Below are positions 36,699 through 46,060 of a DNA stretch of 64,000 bases, piece after piece (the stretch's first letter is position 1; each line of letters opens with the position of its first letter). The translations under genes were made by a program, and so were the position numbers. Location: positions 4,945,501 to 5,009,500 of the forward strand of contig NZ_CP029550.1 in the NCBI RefSeq assembly GCF_003173715.1. Direction: 5' to 3'. This stretch comes from Methylobacterium durans. GTDB taxonomy: Bacteria; Pseudomonadota; Alphaproteobacteria; Rhizobiales; Beijerinckiaceae. The notes below the pieces were generated by a model that saw only the letters and a program-made list of their open reading frames with translations, did not search any database and was not told where the DNA came from.

Positions 36699-36978
36699 GC
36701 CCATGATGGCCTCATGGCGGGTCGCGCCCGCGGGAGAGGTGTCTTCCGGCGCCCGGTTCCGCACGTCCTGGATGGACGCGTAGCAAACCGTGACCGGCCG
36801 CGTCTCGGGCGCGTACCGAGCGTTGACCTCTCCGTCGCATTCAGTCAGGCGCAGAATGAGGGGCCGCGGCAGCCGAACGTGCCGAGGGTCTCTCGCAAGC
36901 CCTCCAATCAGGCGCCGTGCCCGCAGCGCGCGATAGGTCGCCTGGGCATCAGGCGCCTTCGGAACTTGATGAACGACA
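36699..36978 (-). pseudogene. DUF4344 metallopeptidase fragment
   Basis: The minus-strand frame gives HQVPKAPDAQATYRALRARR, PLILRLTECDGEVNARYAPE and EDTSPAGATRHEAIMG. These align with residues about 43-135 of the intact gene at 38608 (YEVPKEQ, YRLKECSGEPNAWYDP, ATSPAGVSRQDAIRG). The fragment ends just before the HExxH zinc site. It is a truncated paralogue about 1.6 kb from the full gene. Confidence 0.75.
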
Positions 36979-37029
36979 ACCTGGAGTGATTTTGGGCGCC
37001 GGCAAGGAATTGCAGTTTCACGGATCGGA

Positions 37030-37302
37030 TCAGTAGCGGCGCTCCATCCGCCGCTCGTGCCGATCCATCCTGCGTTCCTGCCGATTGACCTGCCGGTCCA
37101 TCCGCCGCTCGTGCCGATCCATCCTGCGGTTGTGCCGACGCTCCATTCCCAAGGTCTGGGTCTTGATGACGAACCCGTCCGCCACGCCAGACGCTTCGAC
37201 CGCGGGTCGAGAATTGCTGAGTGGAGCAGCCTCTGCTCCGCTTCCCACGCCAAGCACAAGCGCCGCAGCGATCGAGAGCCCCGCAAGGTTCAGATACAAC
37301 AT
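37030..37302 (-). CDS. Small secreted protein with RRMDR(H/Q) repeats
   Basis: A 90-residue protein (MLYLNLAGLSIAAALVLGVG signal). The C-terminal 38 residues are a repeated basic motif, R-R-M-D-R-H-E / R-R-M-D-R-Q-V / R-R-M-D-R-H-E / R-R-M-E-R-R, making a highly charged helix. Such Arg/His-rich tails may bind nucleic acid, phosphate or metal; not known. Confidence 0.7.
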   Translation of the reverse strand: MLYLNLAGLSIAAALVLGVGSGAEAAPLSNSRPAVEASGVADGFVIKTQTLGMERRHNRRMDRHERRMDRQVNRQERRMDRHERRMERRY

Positions 37303-37821
37303 GGTCCTATCCCTCGTCTCAGTGTGGCCATCAGAACAGGCCCCCCATCCCATTCTTGCAGTTTCCGCGTGCGCTGCTTGATCGAATGAGCCGAGGCCTA
37401 TCCGGCCTCGTCAGCGTGTCTTTCATACCTGTTCCGACCGGTGGATCTCGGCACGGCGCCTGCCGCTTGCGAGACACGCGGATCCGTAGCGCGGTCGAAG
37501 GGCGGCGAGGTAGGGCTACAAGGACGGTGAGCCGCGTGGCGCCCCTCCGAGGCGGATCCGGTCCACGGCCGCCGCATCCGTGAGCATCGCGAAGGGCAGC
37601 TTTCCATAATCCGTCAGGCTTGGCTGACCTGCCGGATTGAGCGCGGCACTTCTGTCCGGGAAGGCGGGAGGTGATCCATGCGCTGCAAGCGGAGGCGGCC
37701 ACCAGGTCTTGGTGAAACACGGCGCTGCCTGGATGAGCGCCTCGCGCGCTGATGCCGCGGCATGCTGGAGGATGTGCCGTGATGACATCGGCGTCCAACG
37801 TTCAGAATGAATCCAGCGGGG
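37303..37821. other. No well-supported gene
   Basis: A minus-strand frame at 37516-37788 (90 codons) is open but resembles nothing known. No RNA or repeat signal was noticed. Confidence 0.4.
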
Positions 37822-38148
37822 CTAACGCAAGATGAGTTTGCGCGCGAGCATCACCTCTGCGCCGCGGAGACTATCTCCTTGCGCTCCTGACATCGCCTTT
37901 CCGGCTTTAATCAAGAAGGCGGTCATGACCTGCATGATCTGCTCATCGGTTTGGGCGACACCCGCCGCATCGAAGTCCTTGCGGATTTTGCTCAACACGT
38001 CGCTACGCTCCGGAGCGAAGACCGCCTGCGCCAAAGCCTCCGAATACTCATCGGCTTCCTGACCGACCAGTCCTAGTTTGTCAGCGGCCCACTCGCCGAG
38101 GAGCTTGTTGCGGACGAACATCCGCACCGGATCGTCGAAGTTGGTCAT
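37822..38148 (-). CDS. F1-ATPase zeta-subunit-like protein (DUF1476), short N-terminus
   Basis: A 108-residue protein. RNKLLGEWAADKLGLVGQEA, then DEYSEALAQAVF and VLSKIRKDFDAAGVAQTDEQ match the DUF1476/zeta family, which inhibits F1F0-ATPase hydrolysis in alphaproteobacteria. The inhibitory N-terminal segment of zeta (about 15-20 residues around F-E-x-K-F-A-H-D) is absent: the protein passes from MTNFDDPVR straight to the helical core. An extra C-terminal tail (GAEVMLARKLILR) is present. Probably not an ordinary inhibitor. Confidence 0.82.
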   Translation of the reverse strand: MTNFDDPVRMFVRNKLLGEWAADKLGLVGQEADEYSEALAQAVFAPERSDVLSKIRKDFDAAGVAQTDEQIMQVMTAFLIKAGKAMSGAQGDSLRGAEVMLARKLILR

Positions 38149-38607
38149 TCGACATTCTCCAAATATTAAATATTGAATGCGATTTTGACTGCCCGCGCTG
38201 CCAGAGCGACTTCCCTCATTGCGATGAGTGTTGGGCGGGAAAGGTTATCTCACTCCCAGTGGCGACGACAGCTGGAAGTGATGCCTGCCTCGGACTGACT
38301 TGGAGAGGGGCATCTCGTGGAAGCGCAGGCGCCTGTTTCGCTCGCTCCCCGTCGGGCGAATGTGTTTGAGGCGAGAAAGTAAGTTATCGTACGGTCGAGA
38401 CATGGCATTGCTCCGCTTGAATTATCTGGATTAGAGATGTCGGACCGTCCGAAACGGGAGAGGAACCGCGCATGTCCTCTTCTAGCGGATTGTTCGCTCA
38501 GGAACGCTTGATCCAGAAGGTACTGTGTATCGAATCAACACCGGCAACGGGTCGAGGGTGTCCATCCACTGAACAGTACGCAACGGGTTCCAATCGGGTC
38601 TGCTGCA
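38149..38607. other. No gene seen
   Basis: About 460 bp between zeta and the metallopeptidase. AT-rich near 38160-38180 (likely zeta promoter). No coding or RNA feature recognised. Confidence 0.5.
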
Positions 38608-39483
38608 ATGGAGGATACTGTCAGATACTTCGGTGCGCTTGCTGGCCTTTCGGCATCGCTGTTGGCGCTCTCGCCTCCAGACGGAGCGGCAGCTCGCGAG
38701 ACGGACATTTCGGGCAGACGACGCACCGACGTCCGGTATGAAGTCCCGAAGGAACAGGTTCACCGCGAGATCTACGATACGATGCGGGCGCGGCGCGTGC
38801 TGGAGCGGGTTGCGGCCACCCTCGATCTCGTGCGCCTGCCCAAGCGCCTGAGCTACCGCCTCAAGGAATGCTCGGGCGAGCCGAACGCTTGGTATGATCC
38901 GCGGACGAGGACCATCGCCGTCTGCTACGAACTCGTCGCCAGTATCGTTCGGCAGGCCCCGGCGGCGACTTCGCCGGCCGGTGTCTCCCGCCAGGATGCG
39001 ATCCGAGGACCTGTCCTCCAGATACTCTTCCACGAGAGCAGCCACGCGCTGTTTCATCTCCTCCCCATCCCGATCCTCGGCCGCGAGGAAGATGCGGCCG
39101 ATCAGGTGGCCGCACTGGTGCTCCTGCATCTCACCCCGGCCGATGCACGCACTGTGGTGAATGGCGGCGGCTACTTCTTCGCAACACTGGGACGGGGGGA
39201 GCCGACCGACAAGGAGAGCTTCGCCGGAGCGCACGGCTTGTCCTGGCAGCGTTTCTATAATCTGGCCTGTCTAGCTTATGGCTCGGACAAGCAACGCTAC
39301 GCCTACATCGTCGACAAAGGGTATCTTCCGGCCGAGCGGGCCAAGGATTGCGAGGAAGAGTACAATCAGATTGGCTTTGCATTTGCAGCGCTGATCTCCC
39401 CACACCTGCGGGCACGACCGCGGGATGGCGAAGCTCTACGCCGGGCATTTGCAAATGCGACGGGGACGCGCAACCGCGAATAG
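38608..39483 (+). CDS. DUF4344 putative zinc metallopeptidase
   Basis: A 291-residue exported protein with a signal peptide (LAGLSASLLALSPPDGAAAR). The active-site motif is FHESSHALFHLLPIPILGRE, with HESSH (HExxH) and a downstream Glu in GREEDAADQVAALVLL. Conserved Cys lie in LKECSGEPNAWYD and AVCYEL. DUF4344 members are predicted periplasmic peptidases. The next gene begins 4 bp after its stop, so they are probably cotranscribed. Confidence 0.85.
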   Translation: MEDTVRYFGALAGLSASLLALSPPDGAAARETDISGRRRTDVRYEVPKEQVHREIYDTMRARRVLERVAATLDLVRLPKRLSYRLKECSGEPNAWYDPRTRTIAVCYELVASIVRQAPAATSPAGVSRQDAIRGPVLQILFHESSHALFHLLPIPILGREEDAADQVAALVLLHLTPADARTVVNGGGYFFATLGRGEPTDKESFAGAHGLSWQRFYNLACLAYGSDKQRYAYIVDKGYLPAERAKDCEEEYNQIGFAFAALISPHLRARPRDGEALRRAFANATGTRNRE

Positions 39484-39487
39484 GACG

Positions 39488-41773
39488 ATGCTGCGGAATT
39501 CGCTTTGGCTTGGCTGTCCGAGTCAGGAACTGCCTTGGCTGAGGCACGCGCGCAGACCTGCGAGCACCGCATCTGCGGATACGCGACTATATGTCCGGCT
39601 CAAGACGGCGCCGACGAACCGGTGCGGCGCCCCTCCGGGCGCGATCGTACGCCGTCTCCCGATCATCCTCCTGCTCGCCTTCCTGCCTGCGCAGAGTGCG
39701 ACTGCGAAGACGATCTTCGTGACGCCGAATGGAGGAGGGCCCGGCTACGCCGCCGACGGCAGTCTGGCTGCCGCGCAGACCGAAGCGTTTTCGTCTGCAA
39801 CGATGCGAGCCGTCCTGCCCGGCGACATCGTGCAATTGCTGCTGGACACTCCGGATGCGGCCGCCACGCTCTATCGCGAACGCGTTGTCCTATCTCAGAA
39901 GCGGAGCCGCGAACGAGCACCGGTTGTGATCCGAGGGCTCGGAGTACGGACCCGGATCGTCGGCAAGAGCATCGATCAAGTCCGCGACTGCCCGATGCCG
40001 GAGGACGACGCCGAGCGATCATGCGGCGACCTGTACGCCTTCCTGTCTCCGCCGCGAAAGCCCGACCTGCTCACGGCCTTGGTGGCCTCGCCCGACGCCG
40101 AGGCGGAAGGGGGGCCGCGATCGGCGCGATCACGTCTCGCGATCCCCATCGGAAGGTCGGGCCGCCTCGCGGACGCAGCCTGCCTCGATCTCGACCGGGT
40201 CGACAGCGTCGTGGTCGAGGATCTGACATTCGAGGATTGCTGGATGACGGCGATCCGCGCCATCAGCAGCCGGCGCATCGCGTTTCGCCGCTCGCTCATC
40301 ATCGGCGGCAGTTACGGATTGGCGGCGCGGGGGCAGGCCGACCATCCCTCCGAACAAGTCATCGTAGAGGACGTGACCTGGGTGCAGGACGCGAGTGGCT
40401 TCGATCGGACAGCGCTGACCCGGGATGGACCATTCCGGTGTCGCGATGGCCGCGCAACGGAGCTTGGCTGCCCAGGCGTGATGTGGCGGAGCATACCATG
40501 GGGCGCCAGCCACCATGGCGCTTACGAGCACTTCAATGGAGCGCTTCTCGGCGGCACCGATCTCAAGGGCCGGATCATCTTTCGCCGCAACACGATCCTC
40601 GCGGCCTTCAATGGCATCCGCCTGAAGGCGGCCAACTGCGATACTCTGCCGGCATCCGAGCTTTCTCCGACCACTTGTCCATACAACGCGAACCTGTGGA
40701 TCTACGAGAACCTGTTCTCCTACGTGCGCGACAACCCGGTGGAACTGGAGATTTGGGCGACGAAGGTGCACATCTTCGGGAACCGCATTCACAACGCCCA
40801 CGCGTGGTTCTCGTTCGACGACATGGGTGGCGGCCCGATCTTCGTCTATGGCAACCGCGGCTGGTTCGACGACATCCCGGCCGTCGCCCGGTCGTCGGCG
40901 CCCGGTGACGCGCCCTGTCGGAGGAACCCGGCGCCGCAGTTTGGGGCCGCGGGCGGATTCGATCCCAGGCTCGACCGGCGCTTCGACTATCTCAAGGCTC
41001 GCTGGCTCCCGGTCGGCGTCGAACAGGTGGAAGCGTCGGGGCGCGTCCTGTGGATGGACCCACTGGAGCTAGCTTGCGACGCGAGCATTGCAGGGCGTGT
41101 GATCAAGCTGGCCCTGCCGCCGAGAGGAGCGGTCCCGGACACGTTCCGCTACGCGACGCATGCACCGATCTACGTCTTCAACAACAGCTGGTACCTGCGC
41201 TCGCCGGTGACCGGCATCGGCGCCGCCGCCAACCTGCGCCATTGGAACAATGCCATCCTGTTTTGCGAACCCGATACGCGCGGCTATCAGGCAAGCCTCT
41301 GCAAGGCCACGCCCGAGGTGTTCAACGCGGCGCGTTGCGGCCGAGAGTTCGTCAGGTCCGACGATCTCGACCGATACCTTGGCGCGGCAGGGAATATCCC
41401 GCTCTTCGACTGCTTTCGCTGGCTGCCCCTCGACGAACACGGGCAGGATATCCCGTCTCTTCGCAGTGCATTCGATCACGACGTCAGCAACAACGGATTC
41501 CCAAAGGCATTCGAGCAGGTTGCCGATTTCGAGCGCCACGGGCGCATGGCCGATCCGGGCTTCCGAGCGCCCGAACGTGGCGACTTCACCCTTGTGCGGG
41601 GGGCTGCGGCCGCGACGTCCACCTGTCTCGTGAGCGAAACAGCCGATGGACGGCTTGATTGTGTCGACGTGCCCCCGGCAGCTCGTTTGCGGGAGCTGTC
41701 GCTCCGGATGGTCAGCTCTACGGAAGTCCGAACTCTTCAGGCTTCCGGCCGCCAAATTAACGATCGACGTTGA
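39488..41773 (+). CDS. Large secreted right-handed beta-helix protein
   Basis: About 761 residues from ATG 39488. A hydrophobic signal-like segment (RRLPIILLLAFLPAQSATAK) appears only about 65 residues in, with no ATG/GTG just before it, so either the start is unusual or the 5' end is frameshifted. The mature protein opens KTIFVTPNGGGPGYAADGSL and then has beta-helix rungs such as VVVEDLTFEDCWMTAIRAIS, RIAFRRSLIIGGSYGLAARG and RIIFRRNTILAAFNGIRLKA, typical of parallel beta-helix polysaccharide-acting or surface proteins. Many Cys. Substrate unknown. Confidence 0.75.
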   Translation: MLRNSLWLGCPSQELPWLRHARRPASTASADTRLYVRLKTAPTNRCGAPPGAIVRRLPIILLLAFLPAQSATAKTIFVTPNGGGPGYAADGSLAAAQTEAFSSATMRAVLPGDIVQLLLDTPDAAATLYRERVVLSQKRSRERAPVVIRGLGVRTRIVGKSIDQVRDCPMPEDDAERSCGDLYAFLSPPRKPDLLTALVASPDAEAEGGPRSARSRLAIPIGRSGRLADAACLDLDRVDSVVVEDLTFEDCWMTAIRAISSRRIAFRRSLIIGGSYGLAARGQADHPSEQVIVEDVTWVQDASGFDRTALTRDGPFRCRDGRATELGCPGVMWRSIPWGASHHGAYEHFNGALLGGTDLKGRIIFRRNTILAAFNGIRLKAANCDTLPASELSPTTCPYNANLWIYENLFSYVRDNPVELEIWATKVHIFGNRIHNAHAWFSFDDMGGGPIFVYGNRGWFDDIPAVARSSAPGDAPCRRNPAPQFGAAGGFDPRLDRRFDYLKARWLPVGVEQVEASGRVLWMDPLELACDASIAGRVIKLALPPRGAVPDTFRYATHAPIYVFNNSWYLRSPVTGIGAAANLRHWNNAILFCEPDTRGYQASLCKATPEVFNAARCGREFVRSDDLDRYLGAAGNIPLFDCFRWLPLDEHGQDIPSLRSAFDHDVSNNGFPKAFEQVADFERHGRMADPGFRAPERGDFTLVRGAAAATSTCLVSETADGRLDCVDVPPAARLRELSLRMVSSTEVRTLQASGRQINDRR

Positions 41774-42302
41774 GCGGAGACCTCCGGCAATGTCTGCGCG
41801 GCCGACAAGAACCGTTACCGGCAGCGAGGTGCAACACCGAGAGCGCAGCGTTTGGCGATTTCAGAGCGTTGGTCGCTCTGAATTTGTTCTCAGGGCCCAT
41901 CGTTCTGACCACCGGCCATGTGCTGCTCACCGGATGGTTGTAGCAGACCCCGGTCGCCAGCGAACATGGGCTTGATGGTCTTGCCCCGTGATGCGCTTCC
42001 TGCGCTGGAGTTGCTCGGCTCCGGTGCGTGGGCGAGCCCCGCGAAATTCCGGTGCCTCGGCATTCCACGGCGGAATTTTCGGACGCTCGGTGAGTCAGCC
42101 TTCGGGGCTGAGGCTTCCATAACGCGGTCGACGAATGGCCGTTTTAGAGAAGCAGTCGGGAGCGGCTGAATGGCAAATGTGGGCGCAAACCTGCTCATGA
42201 AGTCGATCGAGTCGAACATCGATTTCTGGCACTTTCCCGGGTGCTCCAATGTGGCCAGCGATGCTCCGGCCACGCTTGAGTTGGGATCTTTGACGCCGTT
42301 GC
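41774..42302. other. No gene seen
   Basis: 530 bp between two convergent genes. No supported frame, terminator or repeat was seen. Confidence 0.45.
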
Positions 42303-43838
42303 CTAACCGATCGACCCGGCTCCAAACGTGTCATCGCCGAATGCCGAACGACCCTCGTAGAAGCCAAACTGCAGGTAGTGCGTCATCGGGTTGATCCCCG
42401 CCGCAGCCACACCTGGATTGGCTGCCAAGTAGGCCGTCGTATCGAAGCCGCCCGAGGGATCGCGCCCCTCTCGGAAACCGAATTGGTGATAATGGGTTAG
42501 CGGGTTAACCCCTGCCGCAGCGACATCCCCGTAGGCCGCGAGATAACCACTTGTGTCGAACACCACGTTCGGATCGCGCCCCTCGCGCCATCCGAACTGC
42601 TCGAAGTGCCTAGCTGCAAACACGAAGGTGTTGCCGAGCGCGCTGCGAGCTGCGTCCGCGACGTCTCCGTTGGCGAGGAGATAGTATTCCGCGTCGAACC
42701 CGGCCGGTCCGAAGTCGCGGGCTCGGCCGATCGTAGGGAAGGCCGTCCGCCCTTCCTCCTGACCGAAGGCGAGGAAATGCGTCAGCGGGTCGATGCCGGC
42801 CGCTGCCACGTCCGGGTTGGCCTTGAGATAGGCTTCGATATCGAAGTTTGCGCCAGGATCACGAGCCTCTCGCCACCCGAACTGCGCGTAATGGTCGAGG
42901 GGATTCACGCCAGCTCGCGCCACGTCGGGATGGGCAGCCAGATAGCCGTCCGTGGAGAAGAAGGCGTTGGGATCGCGCCCCTCGCGCCACCCGAACTGCG
43001 CATAGTGGGTGTCCGGGTCGATCCCTGCGGCGGCGACGTCCGGGTTCCGGATCAGGTAGAAGAGGTCGTCCACCAGCGGCGAGCCGTCGTTTACTGCGAC
43101 GGTGCGGTCGCTGAACTGGAACTGCTCGATACCCCGGAAGGTGTCAGTTCCCTCGGCACCCGTGATCGTGATGGCGCCGTCCCCTGTTGTGCCGATCCGC
43201 GCGGTGCTCAACGCAAAGGAGAAGATCGCTCGGTCGGTGCCTCTCCCGCCAGAGATCGCGTCGTTGCCCGCGCCTCCCGTGAAAGTGTCATTGCCACCGA
43301 GCCCGGGCAGGATGTCGACACCCGCCGTACCGGTTACGACGTTATCGTTGTCGTCGGCGATGGTGACCAGCTGGCCTCTTATGGCCCCGCCAGGGAACTG
43401 GGTTGTGTGCACGTTGAAGTAGAGCGGGACCTCCGTGCCGATGGCGGCCGCCGCAAAGATGGGCGCGAAGTTGGCGATCGAGACGTTGGCCGGGTCCGAC
43501 CTTTCCCAGCGGCCGCTGACTGTCCAAGAGCCATCCGCATCGAGTCCGACCGCTAAGTCGTCAGCGTCCTGTGCAGGATTGATCTGCCCGAAGACAACCG
43601 GCCCGTTCTGACCGCGCACCTGATTGTGGAAATGCGTGCTGGTCACATCGTCTGCGGTGGTGGGCGTCTGAGCCGGCCTTCCCGTGGCTAAGCCGAAATC
43701 GATCCCCTCGATGCGAAACGTATAGTTCGCTGCAAGCGCGGTGCTGTCAAAGATGACGGTTCCGATGCCGCGAGCTGCCGAGTTGTTCGGAGGTACTTCC
43801 TGGGCGCCTTCGACAACGGCGCGGAATGCTGTAGACAT
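42303..43838 (-). CDS. CHRD-domain protein with RTX calcium-binding motif and six C-terminal repeats
   Basis: A 511-residue protein without a signal peptide. Residues 3-155 are a CHRD domain (FRAVVEGAQEVPPNNSAARG, STHFHNQVRG, FNVHTTQFPGGAIRGQLV). Then a short RTX nonapeptide block (GLGGNDTFTGGAGNDAISGG). From about 250 there are six about-40-residue repeats of the form YLAANPDVAAAGVNPLTHY and QFGWREGRDP. It should leave the cell by type I secretion using a C-terminal signal, but no secretion genes are nearby. Likely surface or matrix protein stabilised by calcium. Confidence 0.85.
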   Translation of the reverse strand: MSTAFRAVVEGAQEVPPNNSAARGIGTVIFDSTALAANYTFRIEGIDFGLATGRPAQTPTTADDVTSTHFHNQVRGQNGPVVFGQINPAQDADDLAVGLDADGSWTVSGRWERSDPANVSIANFAPIFAAAAIGTEVPLYFNVHTTQFPGGAIRGQLVTIADDNDNVVTGTAGVDILPGLGGNDTFTGGAGNDAISGGRGTDRAIFSFALSTARIGTTGDGAITITGAEGTDTFRGIEQFQFSDRTVAVNDGSPLVDDLFYLIRNPDVAAAGIDPDTHYAQFGWREGRDPNAFFSTDGYLAAHPDVARAGVNPLDHYAQFGWREARDPGANFDIEAYLKANPDVAAAGIDPLTHFLAFGQEEGRTAFPTIGRARDFGPAGFDAEYYLLANGDVADAARSALGNTFVFAARHFEQFGWREGRDPNVVFDTSGYLAAYGDVAAAGVNPLTHYHQFGFREGRDPSGGFDTTAYLAANPGVAAAGINPMTHYLQFGFYEGRSAFGDDTFGAGSIG

Positions 43839-43989
43839 AGCTCCCTCCTTCTACACGGATTATTGCTAGCAAATTTTTCCTCTTTAGACTCACGCAGAGA
43901 CTGCCTGCAGTGACTACGCCACAAAAAACCGAACAGTCGAAAGATGCGCCTTCGGCTCGCTTGCCTGCCGCGCCCCTCAATATCAAGCA

Positions 43990-44383
43990 GCAAATCTTGG
44001 CCATGGCGCATTGCGAAACGGATAGACTTGCCGCTCTTGTCTGATGACCTCGGGAGCGGGCTGGCCGGGCGATATGCGCGGGTCGGCGCAAGGTCGTGTC
44101 CGCCCGCTTCTTTGGGGAGTTCCTCGATCTGTGGGACCTGCTCGGCGACTGCATGCAGACGCGTTCTGTCGACAGAGTGTCGAGCCACGCGAACAGAATG
44201 CCGATCCCGATCTGCGGCTCCGGAGATGCCGCGCTGGGTATAGCGCAGGGTCCAGCGGTGAAACGCGTGCTTGCGTGCATCCTGCACGAGGTCTTCGGCG
44301 GCATCAGAGTCGCGCAAGAGCGCCCAGGCGTAGCGACGCAACGCCGGGACGGCAGGCTCGATCAGAGCGGCGAGGTTGTCCAT
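43990..44383 (-). pseudogene. ECF sigma factor remnant
   Basis: The frame starts MDNLAALIEPAVPALRRYAW, then ALLRDSDAAEDLVQDA, a clear region-2 start of an ECF sigma factor. After about 43 residues the frame degrades; another frame gives IGILFAWLDTLS, where W-L-x-x-I-L-x-N would be expected. No region 4 was found. A dead gene. Confidence 0.6.
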
Positions 44384-44604
44384 GACGCCGCGGCGCGTAT
44401 CCGAGAGAGCTTTCGGTCCATAGACGCCGGCAAGACAGCGTTATTCCACGGAGCCCAGATCCCATCGTCCCTGCGTCCCAAGACGTACCCGCAATGCCAC
44501 GCAGAGCTTCGCCTTCTGCTCACGGCGCAAGGATCCGACATCTGCTGCCTCGTCATGCCGGATAATGGTACGAAAGCAGTCTGCGTTTTGGTCTCGACCG
44601 ACAG

Positions 44605-44850
44605 TTATTGGCCAACATTATTAGCGAACTCGCCAGCTATGCTGTAAGAGACTTGACGCGTGAGGTGTGCGTGGGTGCCAGCGGACGCAGCGAGAAACAT
44701 GTAGCGAGGCGGATCCAGTTTGAGAGCCGCCGCCGTCGCTACTCTCTGCAGGGTTGCCTTGGCCAGCCCGTGGTATCGCGTCGAGCGCAGGTCGAAGCTG
44801 CGCACGCCTTGCAAACGTTGCCTCGATGCTTTGATCTTCCGAGAGCTGTC
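44605..44850 (-). pseudogene. IS1182-like transposase C-terminal remnant
   Basis: The minus strand reads GVRSFDLRSTRYHGLAKATL then QRVATAAALKLD. The R-x-R-Y-x-G-L-A-K-x-x-L-Q-x-x-x-T-A-A-A-L-N-L pattern marks the end of IS1182/DDE_Tnp_1 transposases. A frameshift just upstream (SIEATFA) separates it from the preceding part. 44384-44990 otherwise holds nothing recognised. Confidence 0.55.
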
Positions 44851-44984
44851 GGCCCTCACCCTCCTGCCACATGCACGCAGCCGCCAGCTCTTCGTGCTCG
44901 GCGCGTGGATGCAGGCTGAGCTGGCGGCTCCTCGCCCGGGTACAACGCGGCTCGGCGGAATCGTCGAAGATGGTGTCTGGCAAT

Positions 44985-45351
44985 CATCTCGCTTGCTGCT
45001 TCGCCGTTCGCCGGCCAGCTTGTCCGTGCCACCGGCGGTCCGTTCACGGCCCAGCAGGCAGAGGACGGCCACACCAAGTACAACAGCCACTGCGCCCAGT
45101 GCCATCGTCCCAACCTGCAGGGCGGAACCGGACCGGCCCTGAGCGGAGACGCCTTCAAGGGCAAGTAGGCAGGCAAGCCCGTGGCCGACCTGCGCACCTA
45201 CAACCAGACCGAAGATGCCGCCGAACGCGCCGGGAACGCTGCCGGACGATCAGAGGGACCCGATCACGGCCTATATCCTGTCCAAGAACGGCGTGCCGCC
45301 CGGCGACACGCCGCTCGGCAAGGACACCGCCTCGGCACAGATCCCGAAATA
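44985..45351 (+). pseudogene. c-type cytochrome with stop and frameshift
   Basis: The frame gives GPFTAQQAEDGHTKYNSHCA and the haem site CAQCH (45091-45105), then LQGGTGPALSGDAFKGK and a TAG stop at 45166. It resumes AGKPVADLRTYNQ, and a frameshift near 45205 leads to PPNAPGTLPDDQRDPITAYI, LSKNGVPPGDTPLGKDTAS and a stop. The whole resembles small cytochromes tied to PQQ alcohol dehydrogenases. Inactive as written. 45352-46060 shows no gene. Confidence 0.7.
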
Positions 45352-46060
45352 GGCCGGGGTTGGTCGCGATTCCCGTCGCTCGTAAGCGCGGCCTGCCACG
45401 GGCGGGCCGCGTCCGACAGGAATCCTAAGCGTGAAGCGGCGAAGGGCGATCGCCGTCACCTTTTCCGGCACCTTATCCCTGTAACCCTTCGGCTGCAGCG
45501 AACAGGAACCATCGGTGGCTGCCGACAAACGGCTTCGCCCGCAGCGTCGTGCCGCGCGACTTGATCGGGACGAACGATTCGCATCGTCACCGATCCGAGT
45601 TCTTCAGCGCGAGGCAACCGCCAATCCGTGCCGCTTCTACGTCCGCCTCGGAGACGCTCACCAAGTCATTTGGATGGCCGGAATGGGCGCAAATCGGAAC
45701 GGCAGTCATTAGCCGAAGGCGGAACCGCGGCTTTCGGGTGAGGCACCGGGAAAGGCGCGCTCGGCAATTTGGCCGATGTCGGATCGCTCTCGACCTTCAG
45801 CCCCGTCACATCCGGGCCTGCTTCGAAGCAGGTAGCAGCAGGCCGAGACTGGACCCTGCATCAGCATGACGTAGCCGTGTGGAGGCAAGAAATGGCTCGA
45901 TGGCTGCTCGCCTCTAGCCGAGGCACGTCAAGCCGTCCACGATCATCCCGCAGACGCGCGCTTATTGTGATGCGTGGCATTTCAGCAGCAGGCAGGCAGC
46001 TCTGCTTCGGGTCTAACCAGAGAGGGAGCCCCCCTGTCTTCATTGGGCCGCCGCAGGATC

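Noticed and set aside
37516..37788. 90-codon minus-strand frame
   Set aside because: Low-complexity Pro/Ala-rich translation, no RBS and no family.
39505..40908. 467-codon frame in +1 register of the beta-helix gene
   Set aside because: Extremely Arg/Pro-rich translation without structure; the 39488-41773 frame has signal sequence and beta-helix pattern.
42606..43556. 316-codon plus-strand frame
   Set aside because: Antisense to the CHRD/RTX repeat protein; its apparent repeats mirror that gene.
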